A DNA stretch of 64,000 bases, from assembly GCA_017461445.1 (NCBI GenBank), contig JAFTXW010000015.1, positions 26,077 through 90,076 of the forward strand, given 5' to 3'. The notes under the pieces are model-generated. The model saw only the letters and a program-made list of their open reading frames with translations, did no database searches and had not been told where the DNA came from. Position 1 is the stretch's first letter. Each line of letters begins with the position of its first letter. This document shows, piece by piece, positions 1 through 9,562 of the stretch. The translations under genes were made by a program, and so were the position numbers. This stretch comes from Oscillospiraceae bacterium (GTDB taxonomy: Bacteria > Bacillota > Clostridia > Oscillospirales > Oscillospiraceae).

Positions 1-207
1 GTTTTCTTTATGGATGACGCGAACGCGGCTGTCCTTTCGGGCGTAATCGTCGCAAATTTTATCCGACGCGTCCCTGGTGCCGTCGTCCACCAGAATGATC
101 TCCAGATTGGAATAGGTCTGAGCCAGAATGGAATCCACGCACCGGGGCAGGTAGGCTTCCACATTGTAAACCGGCACAATGACGCTGATCAGGATATCCT
201 GTTCCAT
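1..207 (-). CDS. Family 2 glycosyltransferase, N-terminal part (runs off the left edge)
   Basis: The 69 visible codons start with ISVIVPVYNVEAYLPRCVDS and reach a VDDGT motif. This is the nucleotide-sugar-binding start of GT-A fold, family 2 glycosyltransferases. Such enzymes transfer a sugar from a nucleotide donor to a lipid-linked glycan on the cytoplasmic face of the membrane. The start ATG is at 207-205 and AAGGAG-like bases precede it. The gene is the most downstream visible member of the minus-strand polysaccharide operon, 15 bases after the previous stop. The catalytic and C-terminal parts lie outside the window, so donor and acceptor cannot be guessed. Confidence 0.85.
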   Translation of the reverse strand, partial: MEQDILISVIVPVYNVEAYLPRCVDSILAQTYSNLEIILVDDGTRDASDKICDDYARKDSRVRVIHKEN

Positions 208-222
208 GGCTCTTCTCCTTCC

Positions 223-1461
223 TTACAGCAGGCTACGGTATATCTCCAGCAGTTCCTGCAGATTTTTTTCCGGGTCGTGGGTGACCGCGGCATGGCTTCT
301 CGCGGCAAGGCTCATGGACTCCGCCCCGCTGCCCTGTTCAAAAACGTTCCTGATATTGTGCGCCAGCATATAGGGCGCGGTGGACTGGTAAACATACCCC
401 TCCCGGCCATTAGCAAGCATATTACCGACGCCGCCCACATCCGCCGCCACGCAGGGAACGCCCAGCAGCATGGCTTCCCCAAGGGAATTGGGGGAATTTT
501 CAATGGTAGAGGGCAGGACAAACACGTTGGCACGCAGGTACTGCGCCTTCATCTCCTCCGCCGTCAGGCTGCCCAAGAATTCGATCTTATTTTCCAGTCC
601 GAAGCGGCGGGTCAGGTCTGCCAGATATTTCTGGTAGTTTGTACGCCGCAGTGGGTTCATGGTCAGGTAGCTGTTTCCCGGCACTGCCAAGGTGGCATCC
701 GGGTACTGCTTCGTCAGCTCTCCAAAGGCTTCCAGCAGATAATGGAAGCCCTTGATGGGATACATGCAGCTGGACGCAAAAATCCGGTGCTTTTGGCACC
801 CTTCGTACTGCCAGAGGCCTTCATAGAAGGGCTCCCGCAGGGTCTCATTGCAGAAGTGGTATGCGGCCTCAGGATTGATCCGGGCGGTACATACCCTGTC
901 CCAATCGGTGCGGCCAATCACATGGCGAACCTTTCTCAGTGCCTTTTCTTCCAAATCCCCCCGCAGGGCAAATTTCTTTTGCTGGCCCCGGATATTGTCC
1001 CGGCGAACCAGATCCCGGAAGGTATAGCCCCGACAGACCTTTTCCGGAAGCCCCTCCGCGTAATGCCTGGGATAGACCGAGCACAGCCCCTGGATACTCA
1101 CCACCACCCGGTCCAGCAGGCCCAGAGCTTCGGCGGCGTTGACCATGGCGAGGGTATGACCGTATTCGGTGCCCCAGATATGGAGCACATCCGGCTGCCA
1201 TGCTTTCAGCTCCTCCCGGAACCTGCTTTCCAGCTCCGGCAGATACACATAGGGAGGCCCTTCCTGAAAAATTCCATAGCTGCAGCGGCTGTCCAATTCT
1301 CCGGAATCAGTTTCCGTTCCAAGGCACAGGATGCGAATATCCATATCCTGCTGCCGCAGGCCGCTGAGCACGTGGTCAACCCACATGCCCCCGGAGGCAC
1401 TACCCTTCCGCTTTTCCTGCACTGCCGCGGGGATCATATTGCACAGCCACATCAGCTTCAT
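223..1461 (-). CDS. Family 4 glycosyltransferase (GT-B fold)
   Basis: A 412-residue protein with the two-Rossmann layout of GT-B enzymes. The C-terminal half carries the family-4 signature FVLPSTIENSPNSLGEAMLL (around residues 315-335), in which the Glu pair binds the donor nucleotide sugar. The N-terminus (KLMWLCNMIPAAV) and the SASGGMWVDHVLSGL stretch resemble glycosyltransferases of capsule clusters. The start ATG at 1461 lies 14 bases after the upstream stop, so it is co-transcribed with the operon. It probably adds one residue of the FucNAc-containing repeat unit. Donor and linkage cannot be deduced. Confidence 0.85.
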   Translation of the reverse strand: MKLMWLCNMIPAAVQEKRKGSASGGMWVDHVLSGLRQQDMDIRILCLGTETDSGELDSRCSYGIFQEGPPYVYLPELESRFREELKAWQPDVLHIWGTEYGHTLAMVNAAEALGLLDRVVVSIQGLCSVYPRHYAEGLPEKVCRGYTFRDLVRRDNIRGQQKKFALRGDLEEKALRKVRHVIGRTDWDRVCTARINPEAAYHFCNETLREPFYEGLWQYEGCQKHRIFASSCMYPIKGFHYLLEAFGELTKQYPDATLAVPGNSYLTMNPLRRTNYQKYLADLTRRFGLENKIEFLGSLTAEEMKAQYLRANVFVLPSTIENSPNSLGEAMLLGVPCVAADVGGVGNMLANGREGYVYQSTAPYMLAHNIRNVFEQGSGAESMSLAARSHAAVTHDPEKNLQELLEIYRSLL

Positions 1462-1475
1462 TTCGTCACTTCCTG

Positions 1476-2630
1476 TTATTTACTCAGCATATCCAGGATC
1501 TTTCCCGCCTGGATCACGTTATTTCGCCCTTCCAGGACGAATTTCCGGGCCTCGCAACCCTTTCGGAACAGTTCCTCGTCGGAATTGGTCAGAACTGCTT
1601 TCAACGCGGCGGCAATGCCATCAGGGGTTTCTTCGTCAATAAAATACACATGGGGATAGTATTCCTTCGGCATACCGGGCAGCCGGGTGGTCAGCACCGG
1701 GGTTCCGGAAGCCATGTACTCCATGGTCTTGGAGGGGAAGGAATATTTTACATATTCCTCGTCCGTGGGACGGGGATTCACCAGCAGGGTTGCTTCCATT
1801 TCCTTTTCCACGATCTCACTGCTCAGCAACATCCCGCCGTAGAAGATCCGGTCATCCTGCCGGGCAATTTCCTGCAGCTCGTCCACATAGTCGCCGGGGC
1901 CGTAGATGTGGAGCCGGGCATCGGGGATATCCGCCATGCGGAAGCCTTCTACCAGATGCCCCAGGCCATACTGCTTGCTGACACCGCCGGCGTAGAAGCA
2001 GACCCGGCCAGGTATCTTCCGCTCCATGGAAGGGAGCTTCTCCCCCATGGTGATATCGGCATGACCCTCCAGCACCACATAGGGCTTTCCGGCCTTGTTT
2101 AAGTAATCGTTCATAGCCTCGGTCAGCAGCACATAATCGGTGCAGTGCCGGATTACGAAGTTCGCCATAGTCTTGGAGAATTTTCCGCCGGGCAGCAGAT
2201 CCGGCAGGTCCGTTACGATGCCCACACACCGGCAGCCCCGAAGCCGCGCCGCCAGTTGGGCAGAAAGAGCCGCCACCCGGTTCAGGCAGTCCACCACCAC
2301 AGCAGAATCCTTCTGGGCCAAGCAAAAGGTTTTCCAGAAGGTACCAAAAGCCACATGCAGCATTTTCAGAACAGGGTTGCGTACGGCACACAGATTGTGA
2401 TACCGGGCACCGCCCTCAATCTCTTCCGGGAGACGGATCAATTCCCGATCCATGAGCGAGCGGTTCACCGGGGGATTGGCTACCACATCCACCTCCGCCC
2501 CCGCCGCCAGGCCTTCAATGAGCAGGCGGTGGTACTTCTGGGACTGGAAGGCAGGCTTCACCTTTACATGGGAGAATAGCTCCCGGTATACCTTGTCGGA
2601 ACAAGTGGTAACGGCATAGATGATATGCAT
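1476..2630 (-). CDS. Family 4 glycosyltransferase
   Basis: A protein of 384 residues. The frame is open further upstream, but I place the start at the ATG at 2630, because it begins MHIIYAVTTCSDKVYR and lies directly after the stop of the gene before it (2637-2635). The middle region has the GT-B hinge (RVCFYAGGVSKQYGLGHLVE) and the C-terminal domain has FPSKTMEYMASGTPVLTTRL, the family-4 donor-binding helix in a slightly diverged form. It is one of several consecutive glycosyltransferases in the minus-strand polysaccharide operon, and translation is probably coupled to its neighbours. Specificity is unknown. Confidence 0.83.
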   Translation of the reverse strand: MHIIYAVTTCSDKVYRELFSHVKVKPAFQSQKYHRLLIEGLAAGAEVDVVANPPVNRSLMDRELIRLPEEIEGGARYHNLCAVRNPVLKMLHVAFGTFWKTFCLAQKDSAVVVDCLNRVAALSAQLAARLRGCRCVGIVTDLPDLLPGGKFSKTMANFVIRHCTDYVLLTEAMNDYLNKAGKPYVVLEGHADITMGEKLPSMERKIPGRVCFYAGGVSKQYGLGHLVEGFRMADIPDARLHIYGPGDYVDELQEIARQDDRIFYGGMLLSSEIVEKEMEATLLVNPRPTDEEYVKYSFPSKTMEYMASGTPVLTTRLPGMPKEYYPHVYFIDEETPDGIAAALKAVLTNSDEELFRKGCEARKFVLEGRNNVIQAGKILDMLSK

Positions 2631-2634
2631 CGTT

Positions 2635-3738
2635 TTACTCCTGTTGGTTAAAAATTTCCACATGTGCCCTGGCCATATTTTCGATGGTATAAGGCCGGAT
2701 CTTTTCCAGAGCGGCCGCGCCCATGGCACCGGGATCACCGCTGAGGACGGTGTTCAGCTTTTCCGCCAGCTTTTCGGGATCATCCACCGGGACGATATAG
2801 CCGCTGATGCCTTCCTCGATCAGCTCCAGGCCTGCAACGCATTTGTCGGTAGTCACCACCGGCAGGCCGCAGGCCATGGCCTCATTGATGACAAGTCCCC
2901 AGATATCCTCCCGGGTGGGAAGCACGAATACATCTGCCGCACGGTAATAGTTCGCAAGCTCCTCTTTTTTCAGGAAACCCACGAAATGGATGTTGGTCAG
3001 ATCCAGCTCCTCCCGCAGCCGCAGGTATTCCTCCGTGGGTTCGCCGCCTACAATGTAAATTCCCGTATCCGGCTGCAGCTTCGCCGCTGCCCGCAGGAGC
3101 ACATCAAAGCCCTTGCGGGGGATGAACTGGCCAATGGAGAGCACCATATTGGCTTCCCCGATGCCCAATTCCCGGCGCAAACTGCACTTTTCCTCCCGGG
3201 ATACCGCCTGTGAGAGAATATCCGCTTCCCTCAGGGAAGAAAAGGGATAAAAGGACGTATCCTCCTCCCTGGCACCGTAATGGGCCAGGTATTGGGTCGT
3301 ATAGGCACCGCTGCTGATCCAGCGGTCAGCAGCGGTGACCAGCAGCTTTTTGAAGCGGTATTTCAGCCGGGATTCCTCCCGGATCAGGCCGCCGTCCACT
3401 TCCATATAGAAGGGGATCCCGCGCAGCCGCAGCCAGGCCATAGCCAGCAAAACCGTCGGGGAAGAATACCCACAGACCACAATGGCATCCCAGGGCTTTT
3501 TCAGCCAGTCCAGCACATCGGTGCAAAGCCGCTCCCCGCCCAGGGTCAGCAGGCACTTTTCCAGCTGCACCTGACGGTAGCCCACCTGTCGGGATACAAA
3601 CCAAGCCGCATTCCGGGTCTGGTGCTGCTCCGTGCTGTCAGTCAGCAGCACAGTCACCTCCATTTCCCGGCTCAGCTCCTCAAAGAAGCTGACCCGGTAG
3701 GGCGCCGCTACATTGGTCACAAACAGAACACGCTTCAT
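2635..3738 (-). CDS. Family 4 glycosyltransferase
   Basis: A 367-residue GT-B protein. The N-terminal acceptor domain opens with MKRVLFVTNVAAPYRVSFFE. The donor domain has LSIGQFIPRKGFDVLLRA (around 205) and the EX7E motif in REDIWGLVINEAMACGLPVV (around 285-305), where the glutamates contact the nucleotide sugar. Its ATG overlaps the stop of the preceding polymerase-like gene by 4 bases (ATGA arrangement), so the two are translationally coupled. It probably extends the lipid-linked repeat unit at the inner face of the membrane. The sugar transferred cannot be read from the sequence. Confidence 0.87.
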   Translation of the reverse strand: MKRVLFVTNVAAPYRVSFFEELSREMEVTVLLTDSTEQHQTRNAAWFVSRQVGYRQVQLEKCLLTLGGERLCTDVLDWLKKPWDAIVVCGYSSPTVLLAMAWLRLRGIPFYMEVDGGLIREESRLKYRFKKLLVTAADRWISSGAYTTQYLAHYGAREEDTSFYPFSSLREADILSQAVSREEKCSLRRELGIGEANMVLSIGQFIPRKGFDVLLRAAAKLQPDTGIYIVGGEPTEEYLRLREELDLTNIHFVGFLKKEELANYYRAADVFVLPTREDIWGLVINEAMACGLPVVTTDKCVAGLELIEEGISGYIVPVDDPEKLAEKLNTVLSGDPGAMGAAALEKIRPYTIENMARAHVEIFNQQE

Positions 3739-4979
3739 TTTTTCACGCCCTCTTTCAGCAGCGGCAGTCCCCGCTCCACCAGAGCCATCACCGGGAAGAG
3801 CCAGAAGAACACATCAGCGATCAGATTCTGGGTATTGAAGGACATGAACAGGATCACCAGCAGTGCAAGGTTTGCCCAGAGCTTCCGCTCCTTTTCCCAT
3901 ACAAGGGCAACCCAGGCCGCTGCATTCAGCAGCCCCACCAGGGTGCCGAAGCCCGCGAACAGGATCAGTGTGGAAGTGGTATTGTGCTCCACCATGTGAA
4001 GCACCGTGGCCAGCTTCTCACCCCAGATGGGCGTTTGCAGGTAGATCTCGATATCCTTAAAGATGGCATCCACACGGGACAAGGAGGAATCACTGTTGTT
4101 AAACAGCTTCTGCACCATGCCTATCAGCTCATAGGCCAGCGTCCCATCCTGCACCAAGATCACACCGATGACGATCAGCACGACCGCCACCAGCGCGCCG
4201 GCGATCAGCCGGGCACGGCTATCTTTATGCCATCCCTTTTCAAAGAAAATGACCACTGCCAGCAGGCCCAGTTCAATGACACCGCCTGTGGCAAAGGTGG
4301 AAAGCATGGTCACCGCCAGCAGGATATTCACCAGCCAAAGCTGCCAGGCCTTCTTCCAGGTAACAGAGTAGTTATTCAGATAAAGTCCCACGATCAGGAA
4401 AAACTGATAAACACCCGGTTCCCGGAAAATGCCGAAATTACGTCCCTTTACCTCTATAATGGAAACAAAAGAAAGGGCAAAGTTATAAAATTCCCGCTCT
4501 GCGGCGTTTTTGAAGGTGGGAACGGAAATCATTCCGCTGTCCGGGAAGACCCGGAACAGATAGGTTGCCAGAACCGAATAAACACCCAGGGCACAGAGGA
4601 TCACCAGATAGAACTTCGCAACCTCTTTATAGGAAATATAATAGGTCAGAAAAACAGCAACATACAGGCACAAAAGCACGCTGAAATACATCATCTGCCA
4701 GTCCTGCTTTGCCGCCATAGGTGCCAGAAAAACAATGGTAAACAGGATTACGAACAATATTCTCCTGTCGGTGAACATGTCTGTCGCCTGGGGAAGATTG
4801 CTCAGCAGGAATACAAGACCTGCTACACAGATCAGCCCAAACATTGTAAACTGGGACAGATGGAGCCCCAGAAGGCAGGTGGTGATCAGTGTATCCCGCG
4901 ACAGCAAAAGCAACAGGAACAAAAATACCCCAAAGGCAGCTTTCGTTATTTTGTTGTTAGGAAAACGGTAGTATTGCAT
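3735..4979 (-). CDS. O-antigen ligase/polymerase-like membrane protein (Wzy candidate)
   Basis: 414 residues, dominated by about 10-12 hydrophobic segments such as AAFGVFLFLLLLLS and LLAVTMLSTFATGGVIELGL, with a larger loop around residues 150-200. This is the layout of Wzy polymerases and WaaL ligases. The start is set at the ATG at 4979, because AAAGGAG precedes it by a proper distance; the open frame further upstream lies inside the previous gene. Among glycosyltransferases it is most likely the polymerase that joins undecaprenyl-linked repeat units outside the membrane. Sequence alone does not separate polymerase from ligase, and no Wzx flippase is visible in the window; it may lie beyond the left edge. 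Confidence 0.72.
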   Translation of the reverse strand: MQYYRFPNNKITKAAFGVFLFLLLLLSRDTLITTCLLGLHLSQFTMFGLICVAGLVFLLSNLPQATDMFTDRRILFVILFTIVFLAPMAAKQDWQMMYFSVLLCLYVAVFLTYYISYKEVAKFYLVILCALGVYSVLATYLFRVFPDSGMISVPTFKNAAEREFYNFALSFVSIIEVKGRNFGIFREPGVYQFFLIVGLYLNNYSVTWKKAWQLWLVNILLAVTMLSTFATGGVIELGLLAVVIFFEKGWHKDSRARLIAGALVAVVLIVIGVILVQDGTLAYELIGMVQKLFNNSDSSLSRVDAIFKDIEIYLQTPIWGEKLATVLHMVEHNTTSTLILFAGFGTLVGLLNAAAWVALVWEKERKLWANLALLVILFMSFNTQNLIADVFFWLFPVMALVERGLPLLKEGVKK

Positions 4980-4989
4980 ATGGGCTCCT

Positions 4990-6081
4990 TTATTCCTTGC
5001 AGACAGCTTCCAAAAGTGCCTGAAAATTTCCCCTGGGTACCAGCGTGTCTCCGTCGCCAAGGGTCTCCCGGCATCCGCCGGTATCGTAGCTGACCACCCG
5101 GGTACCGCAGGCGCGGGCCTCCAGGTTCACCGTAGGATAGGTATCCTCATAGGTGGGATTCACAAACAGGTCAGCAGCAGAGTATATCTCCGCCAGTTCC
5201 CGGGGACTGCGGGTTCTGGGGAGAGCCAGCACAGTCTCCGGCATTTCCCCAATCTGCTCCTGGGTCAGGCCTACCAGCACCACCCGGTAAGTCTTGTCCA
5301 GGCTCTGGGACAAGCGGATCATATCCTGCAGCCCCTTCCGCTCACACCAGACACCGGCAACACCCAGGATCATCTTTTTCCCTTCCAGGTCATACTTTTC
5401 CCGGAAGTCCCCGGCGGTGGGACGGAAAATATCGGTATTGATCCGGTTATGAACGACCTGCACCGGGTATTCTCCCAGGAAGCTGTCCTTCACCAAGTCT
5501 GCCAGCCATTGGGACGGCGTGATCAGCGTCAGGTCGGAAACACCGGTAAAGGCCCGGCGTTTCCGCTCGTAATTTTCGCGGCTGCCATCCAGCACAAAAC
5601 TGGCAGGATATTCCCGGGTCTGGTCGCAGTTGTGACAGCCGGTACGCCATTTTTCGCAGCCAATATAATCAAAATGGGGACAGTGGCCGGTAAAGGCCCA
5701 GCAGTCGTGGAGGGTCCAGATCACCTTTTTCCGGCTTTCCTTGAGATAGGCAAACAGAAGCTCCACCTGCAAATAATAGCCGTGGATATTGTGCAGCCAG
5801 ACCACATCGGGGTCAAACTCCTTCACCTGCTCCAAAAAGCGGCGGGTGGCAGCCCGGGAGCCGAAGCCGTGGGCATCCAGCACCCGGGTCAGAGCACCGT
5901 GGAGGTTATAATCCAGAGAGCTGCCGATCTGGATGGTAGGGATGTCGTCACAATTTCCCTTGTCCCGTCCGTAGGCAAGAACGCATGGATGTCCCTGTGC
6001 CATCAGTTCCCGGCATTTTTCCGCCGCGATGCGCCCAGTGCTGCCAACACCAGCCACGGAATTGATAAACAGGTATTTCAA
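4990..6081 (-). CDS. Family 4 glycosyltransferase (WcaC-like), TTG start
   Basis: A 363-residue GT-B protein. The stretch VIWTLHDCWAFTGHCPHFDY, followed by a Cys cluster (CEKWRTGCHNC), is characteristic of glycosyltransferases in colanic-acid-like and other capsule clusters. The donor domain ends with NPTYEDTYPTVNLEARACGT, the family-4 Glu motif. The start codon is TTG at 6081-6079, supported by GAGGTG eight bases upstream and by the canonical N-terminus KYLFINSVAGVGSTGR; no ATG fits. It lies 19 bases after the 2-epimerase gene, in the same operon. The Cys residues may bind a metal, which is inference. Confidence 0.85.
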   Translation of the reverse strand: MKYLFINSVAGVGSTGRIAAEKCRELMAQGHPCVLAYGRDKGNCDDIPTIQIGSSLDYNLHGALTRVLDAHGFGSRAATRRFLEQVKEFDPDVVWLHNIHGYYLQVELLFAYLKESRKKVIWTLHDCWAFTGHCPHFDYIGCEKWRTGCHNCDQTREYPASFVLDGSRENYERKRRAFTGVSDLTLITPSQWLADLVKDSFLGEYPVQVVHNRINTDIFRPTAGDFREKYDLEGKKMILGVAGVWCERKGLQDMIRLSQSLDKTYRVVLVGLTQEQIGEMPETVLALPRTRSPRELAEIYSAADLFVNPTYEDTYPTVNLEARACGTRVVSYDTGGCRETLGDGDTLVPRGNFQALLEAVCKE

Positions 6082-6100
6082 TGCGTTTCACCTCAATTTT

Positions 6101-7285
6101 TTAGTATTTACGCCAGACCATCTTGTCCACAACGCCGGTGTAAGACTGAATGATTTTGACCACCTTTGTGGAAACATTCTCCTCCACATAGTCGGGAACG
6201 GGAATGCCGTAGTCGCCGTCCAGGTTCATCTGCACAGCGGTATCCACCGCCTGCAGCAGATGTCCCTCGTCAATGCCAGCCAGAACGAAGCAGGCCTTGT
6301 CCAGTGCCTCGGGCCGCTCCGTAGAGGTACGGATACACACCGCCGGGAAGGGATGGCCCACGCTGGTGAAGAAGCTGCTCTCCTCAGGAAGCGTTCCGGA
6401 ATCGGACACCACCGCAAAGGCGTTCATTTGCAGACAGTTATAGTCATGGAAACCCAAGGGCTCGTTGCGGATGACCCGCTTATCAAGAACGAATCCGCTC
6501 TGCTCCAACCGCTTTTTGGAGCGGGGATGGCAGGAATAGAGGATGGGCATATCGTATTTTTCCGCCATAGCATTGATGGCGTTGAACAGGGACAGAAAAT
6601 TCTTTTCCGTGTCGATGTTCTCCTCCCGGTGGGCAGACAGCAGGATATACTTGCCCTTTTCCAGGCCCAGCCGCTGATGCACATCGGATGCCATAATGGA
6701 ATCCAAATTGGCGTGCAGAACCTCTGCCATGGGAGAGCCGGTGACATAGGTACGCTCCTTGGGGAGGCCGCACTCGTGCAGATACTTCCGGGCGTGCTCG
6801 GAGTATGCCAGGTTCACGTCGGAGATGATGTCCACGATGCGGCGGTTGGTCTCCTCCGGCAGGCACTCATCCTTGCAGCGGTTGCCCGCCTCCATGTGGA
6901 AGATGGGAATGTGCAGCCGCTTGGCGGGGATTGCGGACAGGCAGGAATTGGTGTCGCCCAAAATCAGCATGGCATCAGGCTTGATTGCCGCCATCAGCTT
7001 ATAGGAGCAGTTGATGATGTTGCCCACGGTGGCACCCAGGTCGTCGCCCACCGCGTTCATATACACATCCGGGTCGGCAAGGCCTAAGTCCCGGAAGAAA
7101 ATTCCATTCAAATTATAGTCGTAATTCTGTCCCGTATGGGCAAGAATACAGTCGAAGTATTTGCGGCATTTGTTGATGACCGCCGCCAGACGGATGATCT
7201 CCGGCCGGGTACCGACGATGATCAGCAGCTTAAGTTTACCGTTGTTTTGAAAAGAAATATCGGAATAATCCAGCTTCATTTCCAT
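6101..7285 (-). CDS. capG: Non-hydrolysing UDP-sugar 2-epimerase, UDP-L-FucNAc pathway (CapG/FnlC)
   Basis: 394 residues of the WecB/CapG family. The N-terminus has LLIIVGTRPEIIRLAAV, then the HTGQNYDYN motif that marks the FucNAc branch, GDTNSCLSA and HMEAGNRCKDECLPEETNR with the catalytic acidic residues, and further on SDSGTLPEESSFF. Directly upstream lie CapF and CapE homologues. This is the order known for UDP-N-acetyl-L-fucosamine synthesis, in which CapG performs the last step, epimerising UDP-L-talosamine-type sugar at C2. The start ATG is 2 bases after the capF stop. In this context FucNAc is a much better guess than ManNAc as the product. Confidence 0.93.
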   Translation of the reverse strand: MEMKLDYSDISFQNNGKLKLLIIVGTRPEIIRLAAVINKCRKYFDCILAHTGQNYDYNLNGIFFRDLGLADPDVYMNAVGDDLGATVGNIINCSYKLMAAIKPDAMLILGDTNSCLSAIPAKRLHIPIFHMEAGNRCKDECLPEETNRRIVDIISDVNLAYSEHARKYLHECGLPKERTYVTGSPMAEVLHANLDSIMASDVHQRLGLEKGKYILLSAHREENIDTEKNFLSLFNAINAMAEKYDMPILYSCHPRSKKRLEQSGFVLDKRVIRNEPLGFHDYNCLQMNAFAVVSDSGTLPEESSFFTSVGHPFPAVCIRTSTERPEALDKACFVLAGIDEGHLLQAVDTAVQMNLDGDYGIPVPDYVEENVSTKVVKIIQSYTGVVDKMVWRKY

Positions 7286-7287
7286 GA

Positions 7288-8487
7288 TTATACCACCTCA
7301 AAGAAAGTATCAGGCTTATTGGGATCAAAGCATTCATTGGCCCACATGAGGGTCACCAGATCCTCGGTATCGGACAGGTTGATGATGTTGTGGGTGTAGC
7401 CGGGCAGCATGTGGACAGCCTCGATCTTCTCCCCGGAAACCTCAAAATTCAGCACTTCCTCAGAGCCGATCCTCCGCTGCTGGATCAGACCGCGGCCCGA
7501 AACCACAATGAAGAACTCCCACTTGGTATGATGCCAGTGCTGGCCTTTGGTGATGCCGGGCTTGCTGATATTCACGCTGAACTGGCCGCACTTTTCCGTG
7601 CGCAGCAGCTCCGTAAAGCTGCCCCGGGCATCCACATTCATCTTTAGCGGGAACGCCGCCTTCTCTTTTGGGAGATAGGACAGATAGGTGGAATACAGCT
7701 TTTTTGCAAAGCTGTCATGGGGAATTTCCGGCATGACCAGCGTCCGGGGCTGGGCCTTGAAAGCATCCAGCAGTTCCACAATTTCCCCCAATGTCACATG
7801 ATGGGTCACGGGGGCGGCGCAGTAGCGGCCATTTTCTGTCAGGACCGTTTTCACACCGTCAAACTCACAGTGGTGCTCCTTCCCTTCCAGGGCGGCGAGC
7901 ATCTCGTCCACCAGATCGTCGATGTAAAGCAGCTCCAGCTCCACCTTGGGGTCATTTACCGTGATGGGCAGATCATGGGCATAGTTGTGGCAGAAGGTTG
8001 CCACAGCGGAATTGTAATTGGGGCGGCACCATTTGCCGAAGAGATTGGGGAAACGGTACACCAGTACCTTTGCCCCGGTTTCAGCGGCATAGGAGAAGAA
8101 CAGTTCTTCCCCCGCTTTTTTGCTTTTGCCGTACTCGCCGTTTGCGTAGCGGCCCACCAGGGTGGCCTGGATGGAGGAGGACAGCATAACGGGGCAGGTG
8201 TTATTGTACTTTTTCAGGGTATCCAGGAGGGTGGATGCAAAGCCGAAATTGCCCCGCATAAACTCTTCCTGATTCTGAGGCCGGTTCACGCCGGCAAGGT
8301 TAAAGACGAAGTCCGCCTTCTGGCAGGCTTCTTCCAGAAGCGCGGCTGGAGAATCGATATCGTACAGGAACAGCTCACCAATGGTCAGGCCCGGATGGGT
8401 GCGGTCCTTTCCGTCCCGGATGCACTGCAGCGCGGCAGTGAGGTTTTTTCCTACAAATCCGGCTGCGCCGGTGATCAAAATGTTCAT
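7288..8487 (-). CDS. capF: Bifunctional reductase/epimerase with C-terminal cupin (CapF/FnlB)
   Basis: 399 residues in two domains. Residues 1-275 form an extended SDR: ITGAAGFVG (5-13) binds NADPH and Y119-GKS-K123 is the catalytic YxxxK. Residues about 285-399 form a cupin with HWHHTKWE (317-324), matching the zinc-binding site of Staphylococcus CapF. In the known pathway the cupin epimerises the CapE product at C3 and the SDR domain reduces C4, giving UDP-L-TalNAc for CapG. It lies between capE and capG with almost no spacing. Both domains look complete. Confidence 0.94.
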   Translation of the reverse strand: MNILITGAAGFVGKNLTAALQCIRDGKDRTHPGLTIGELFLYDIDSPAALLEEACQKADFVFNLAGVNRPQNQEEFMRGNFGFASTLLDTLKKYNNTCPVMLSSSIQATLVGRYANGEYGKSKKAGEELFFSYAAETGAKVLVYRFPNLFGKWCRPNYNSAVATFCHNYAHDLPITVNDPKVELELLYIDDLVDEMLAALEGKEHHCEFDGVKTVLTENGRYCAAPVTHHVTLGEIVELLDAFKAQPRTLVMPEIPHDSFAKKLYSTYLSYLPKEKAAFPLKMNVDARGSFTELLRTEKCGQFSVNISKPGITKGQHWHHTKWEFFIVVSGRGLIQQRRIGSEEVLNFEVSGEKIEAVHMLPGYTHNIINLSDTEDLVTLMWANECFDPNKPDTFFEVV

Positions 8488-8508
8488 GTCGATCCTCCTA
8501 AGCTTCTG

Positions 8509-9549
8509 TTACTTCTGATTCCAGGCGGCCAGTTCCTCCCGGATATATTGCAGGGACAGCAGCTTTTCCTGTACCTGCTCCACGTTCAGCAGATCGGTAT
8601 TGTTGCTGTTGAACTCGGTCAGAACATTTCGCTCGGTGTCGCCTTCCTTGAAATACTTGTCGTAATTCAGGTCGCGCTTGTCGCTGGGCACCCGGTAGAA
8701 GTTGCCCAGGTCGATGGCATTGGCGCACTCCTCGTTGGTGAGCAAAGTCTCGTACATCTTTTCGCCATGGCGGATGCCGATGACCTTGATCTCATGGCCG
8801 GGAGCAAACAGGCCGGTGACCGCCTTCGCCAGGGTCTCGATGGTACAGGCAGGTGCCTTTTGCACCAGAATATCGCCGCTGACGCCCTTTTCAAAGGCAA
8901 ACAGCACAAGATCCACCGCCTCTTCCAGAGACATGATGAACCGGGTCATGTTCGGCTCGGTAATGGTGATGGGGTTGCCCGCCTTGATCTGGTCGATCCA
9001 CAGGGGAATAACACTGCCCCGGCTGCACATGACGTTGCCGTAGCGGGTGCAGCAGATTTTGGTATCCTCCGGGTCAACGGTGCGGGACTTGGCAACGATG
9101 ACCTTCTCCATCATAGCCTTGGAGGTTCCCATGGCGTTGACGGGATAGGCCGCCTTATCGGTGGACAAGCAGATAACGGTCTTGACCCCCGCATCGATTG
9201 CGGCGGTCAGCACATTATCGGTGCCGATGACGTTGGTCTTGACGGCCTCCATGGGGAAGAACTCGCAGGAGGGCACCTGCTTCAATGCTGCCGCGTGGAA
9301 AATGTAGTCCACGCCGTGCATGGCGTTCTTTACGGAAGCAAGGTCCCGCACATCGCCGATGAAGAACTTGATCTTATTGGCAGCCTCAGGCATTTTGGCT
9401 TGAAACTCGTGGCGCATGTCGTCCTGCTTCTTCTCATCCCGGGAGAAGACCCGAATTTCCTTGATATCGGTTTTCAGAAACCGGTTCAGCACCGCATTGC
9501 CGAAGGAGCCGGTGCCGCCGGTGATCAGTAAGGTTTTATTGTGAAACAT
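8509..9549 (-). CDS. capE: UDP-GlcNAc 4,6-dehydratase/5-epimerase (CapE/FnlA)
   Basis: 346 residues, a soluble extended SDR. TGGTGSFG (10-17) binds NAD(P). The catalytic position has M140-GTS-K144 instead of the usual YxxxK, and this Met substitution is typical of CapE. SLEEAVDLVLFAF and the C-terminal part also fit the family. It starts UDP-L-FucNAc synthesis from UDP-GlcNAc; capF and capG follow in order. The C-terminal extension (DLNYDKYFKEGDTE onward) is part of normal FnlA length. The paralogous membrane dehydratase at 11372-13249 is much longer and should not be confused with it. Confidence 0.94.
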   Translation of the reverse strand: MFHNKTLLITGGTGSFGNAVLNRFLKTDIKEIRVFSRDEKKQDDMRHEFQAKMPEAANKIKFFIGDVRDLASVKNAMHGVDYIFHAAALKQVPSCEFFPMEAVKTNVIGTDNVLTAAIDAGVKTVICLSTDKAAYPVNAMGTSKAMMEKVIVAKSRTVDPEDTKICCTRYGNVMCSRGSVIPLWIDQIKAGNPITITEPNMTRFIMSLEEAVDLVLFAFEKGVSGDILVQKAPACTIETLAKAVTGLFAPGHEIKVIGIRHGEKMYETLLTNEECANAIDLGNFYRVPSDKRDLNYDKYFKEGDTERNVLTEFNSNNTDLLNVEQVQEKLLSLQYIREELAAWNQK

Positions 9550-9562
9550 ATCTATCCTCTTT

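Noticed and set aside
10-1659. Long open frame on the plus strand, about 550 codons
   Set aside because: It is antisense to two clear glycosyltransferases, has no family-like sequence or ribosome site, and arises from GC-rich codon positions. The same holds for the long plus-strand frames at 7717-9531 and 13323-15500.
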